Shown piece after piece: positions 63,190 through 64,000 of a stretch of DNA of 64,000 bases. Positions within the stretch are counted from its first letter, which is position 1, and each line of letters begins with the position of its first letter. Under the pieces are notes generated by a model that saw only the letters and a program-made list of their open reading frames with translations, was not told the origin of the DNA and did not search any database. Location of the stretch: NCBI GenBank assembly GCA_014871385.1, contig CM026431.1, positions 13,669,594 through 13,733,593 of the forward strand, read 5' to 3'. The position numbers and the translations under genes are program-made. The DNA comes from Ceratodon purpureus (lineage: Eukaryota > Streptophyta > Bryopsida > Pseudoditrichales > Ditrichaceae).

Positions 63190-64000
63190 AAGTAGGAATT
63201 AGAATTAGATATTAAAAATAAGGAAATAGAAATTAGAAATCGAAAATTCGAAATTCAATTAAAAGAATTTCCTGATTTCTAATTTCTAACATCTAATTCT
63301 TCATTCCTAATTTCTGATTGCTAATTTCTAATTTCTAATATCTGATTTCTAGTTTCTAATTTGTAGTTCTTCATACTTCATTCCTAACTGCTAATTTCTA
63401 ATTCCTAATTCCGGAATTCTACTTCATAATTTCTGTCGTCTATTTTCTAATTTTAAATCCCTGAATTTTAGTTCCTGATTTGTATTGCTAATTTCTAATT
63501 TCTAATTTGTAATTCCTATTTCCTATTTCTCAATTCTAGTTTCTAATTTGTAATTCCTAATTCCTAATAATTAATTCGTCATTCCTTGTTCTTTGTTTCT
63601 AATTTCTAAATCCTAATTTCTAATTTCTATTTCCTATTTGCAAATTTCTAATTTCTATTTCCTATTTGCAAATTTCTAATTTCTAATTTCTGATTTCTGA
63701 TTTTTGATTCTTAATTATTAGTTCCTCTTTTCTGATTCCCATTCCTGATTTCTAATTCCTTATTTCTAATTCGTATATCTTTGTTCCTAATTTCTAATTT
63801 CTAATACTTGATTTCTGAATTCTAATTCCTATTTCCTAATTTCTAGTTTCTAATTTGTAGTTCCTAAATTTCAATTTAAAATTTCTGATTTTATATTTCT
63901 AATTTCTAATATCTTATATCGAATTTCTTTTTTATATTTGCTAATTTATAATTCCTAATTCTTAATTGCTAATTCTATTATCTAATTTCTAATTTTAAAT
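63190..64000. repeat. Degenerate TAATTTC-type array with a strand switch, open at window end
   Basis: From about 63265 to the window end the plus strand is a pyrimidine-rich array built on TTTCTAA / TTCCTAA / TTTCTGA heptamers, with short exact runs such as TTTCTAATTTCTAATTTCT. Just before it, 63190-63245 carries the complement (GAAATTAGAAAT-type words), so the array switches strand near 63245-63265. It contains no gene and continues beyond 64000. Confidence 0.85.

Overview
This is plant nuclear DNA: AT-rich, gene-poor, and dominated by transposon debris and local repeats. The three genes I can support are a multi-exon vacuolar/secretory-type serine carboxypeptidase, an F-box protein and a VQ-motif protein. 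The VQ family is known from land plants, and the introns are short with GT...AG ends. The mix of compact genes and AT-rich spacers would suit a spore-bearing land plant such as a moss or relative, but that is inference and I do not name a species.

Layout. 1-9.5 kb: AT-rich spacer with (TA)n tracts, a Ty1/copia gag fragment (3.5-3.8 kb, minus) and a decayed Ty1/copia integrase region (8.35-9.35 kb, minus). 9.5-20.5 kb: the most gene-like part, with an intact 8-exon serine carboxypeptidase gene (12697-15499, +) and a single-coding-exon F-box gene (19063-20322, +) that appears to have introns in its 5' leader. Two short TTAA-bounded inverted-repeat elements lie at 10.5 and 16.4 kb. 20.5-25.3 kb: unassigned, moderately GC-rich DNA with coding-like fragments broken by stops.

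25.3-41 kb: AT-rich repeat territory. It holds an unclassified interspersed element with a minisatellite core (28.3-29.5, 32.7-34.6, and again at 50.1-51.2 kb), several long hairpins, and non-autonomous DNA elements. One TTAA-bounded element is nested inside another family whose uninterrupted relative lies at 59.7 kb. 41-50 kb: moderately GC-rich, with the VQ-motif gene on the minus strand (45560-46522) and a 127-bp hAT-like miniature element. 50-64 kb: repeats again, including a third large TTAA element (51.7-52.7 kb), a dimeric tandem array (54.4-54.9 kb), a long foldback (58.4-58.7 kb) and a degenerate heptamer-like array running off the window end (63.2-64 kb).

The three genes have no evident joint pathway and no operon logic applies. 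The most unusual content is the set of five TTAA-flanked miniature elements with CCC/GGG ends, a hallmark of piggyBac-type transposons, which are scarce in plants. No tRNA, rRNA, CRISPR or organellar gene was seen. Many apparent open frames are chance frames in AT-rich or tandem DNA and were left out.
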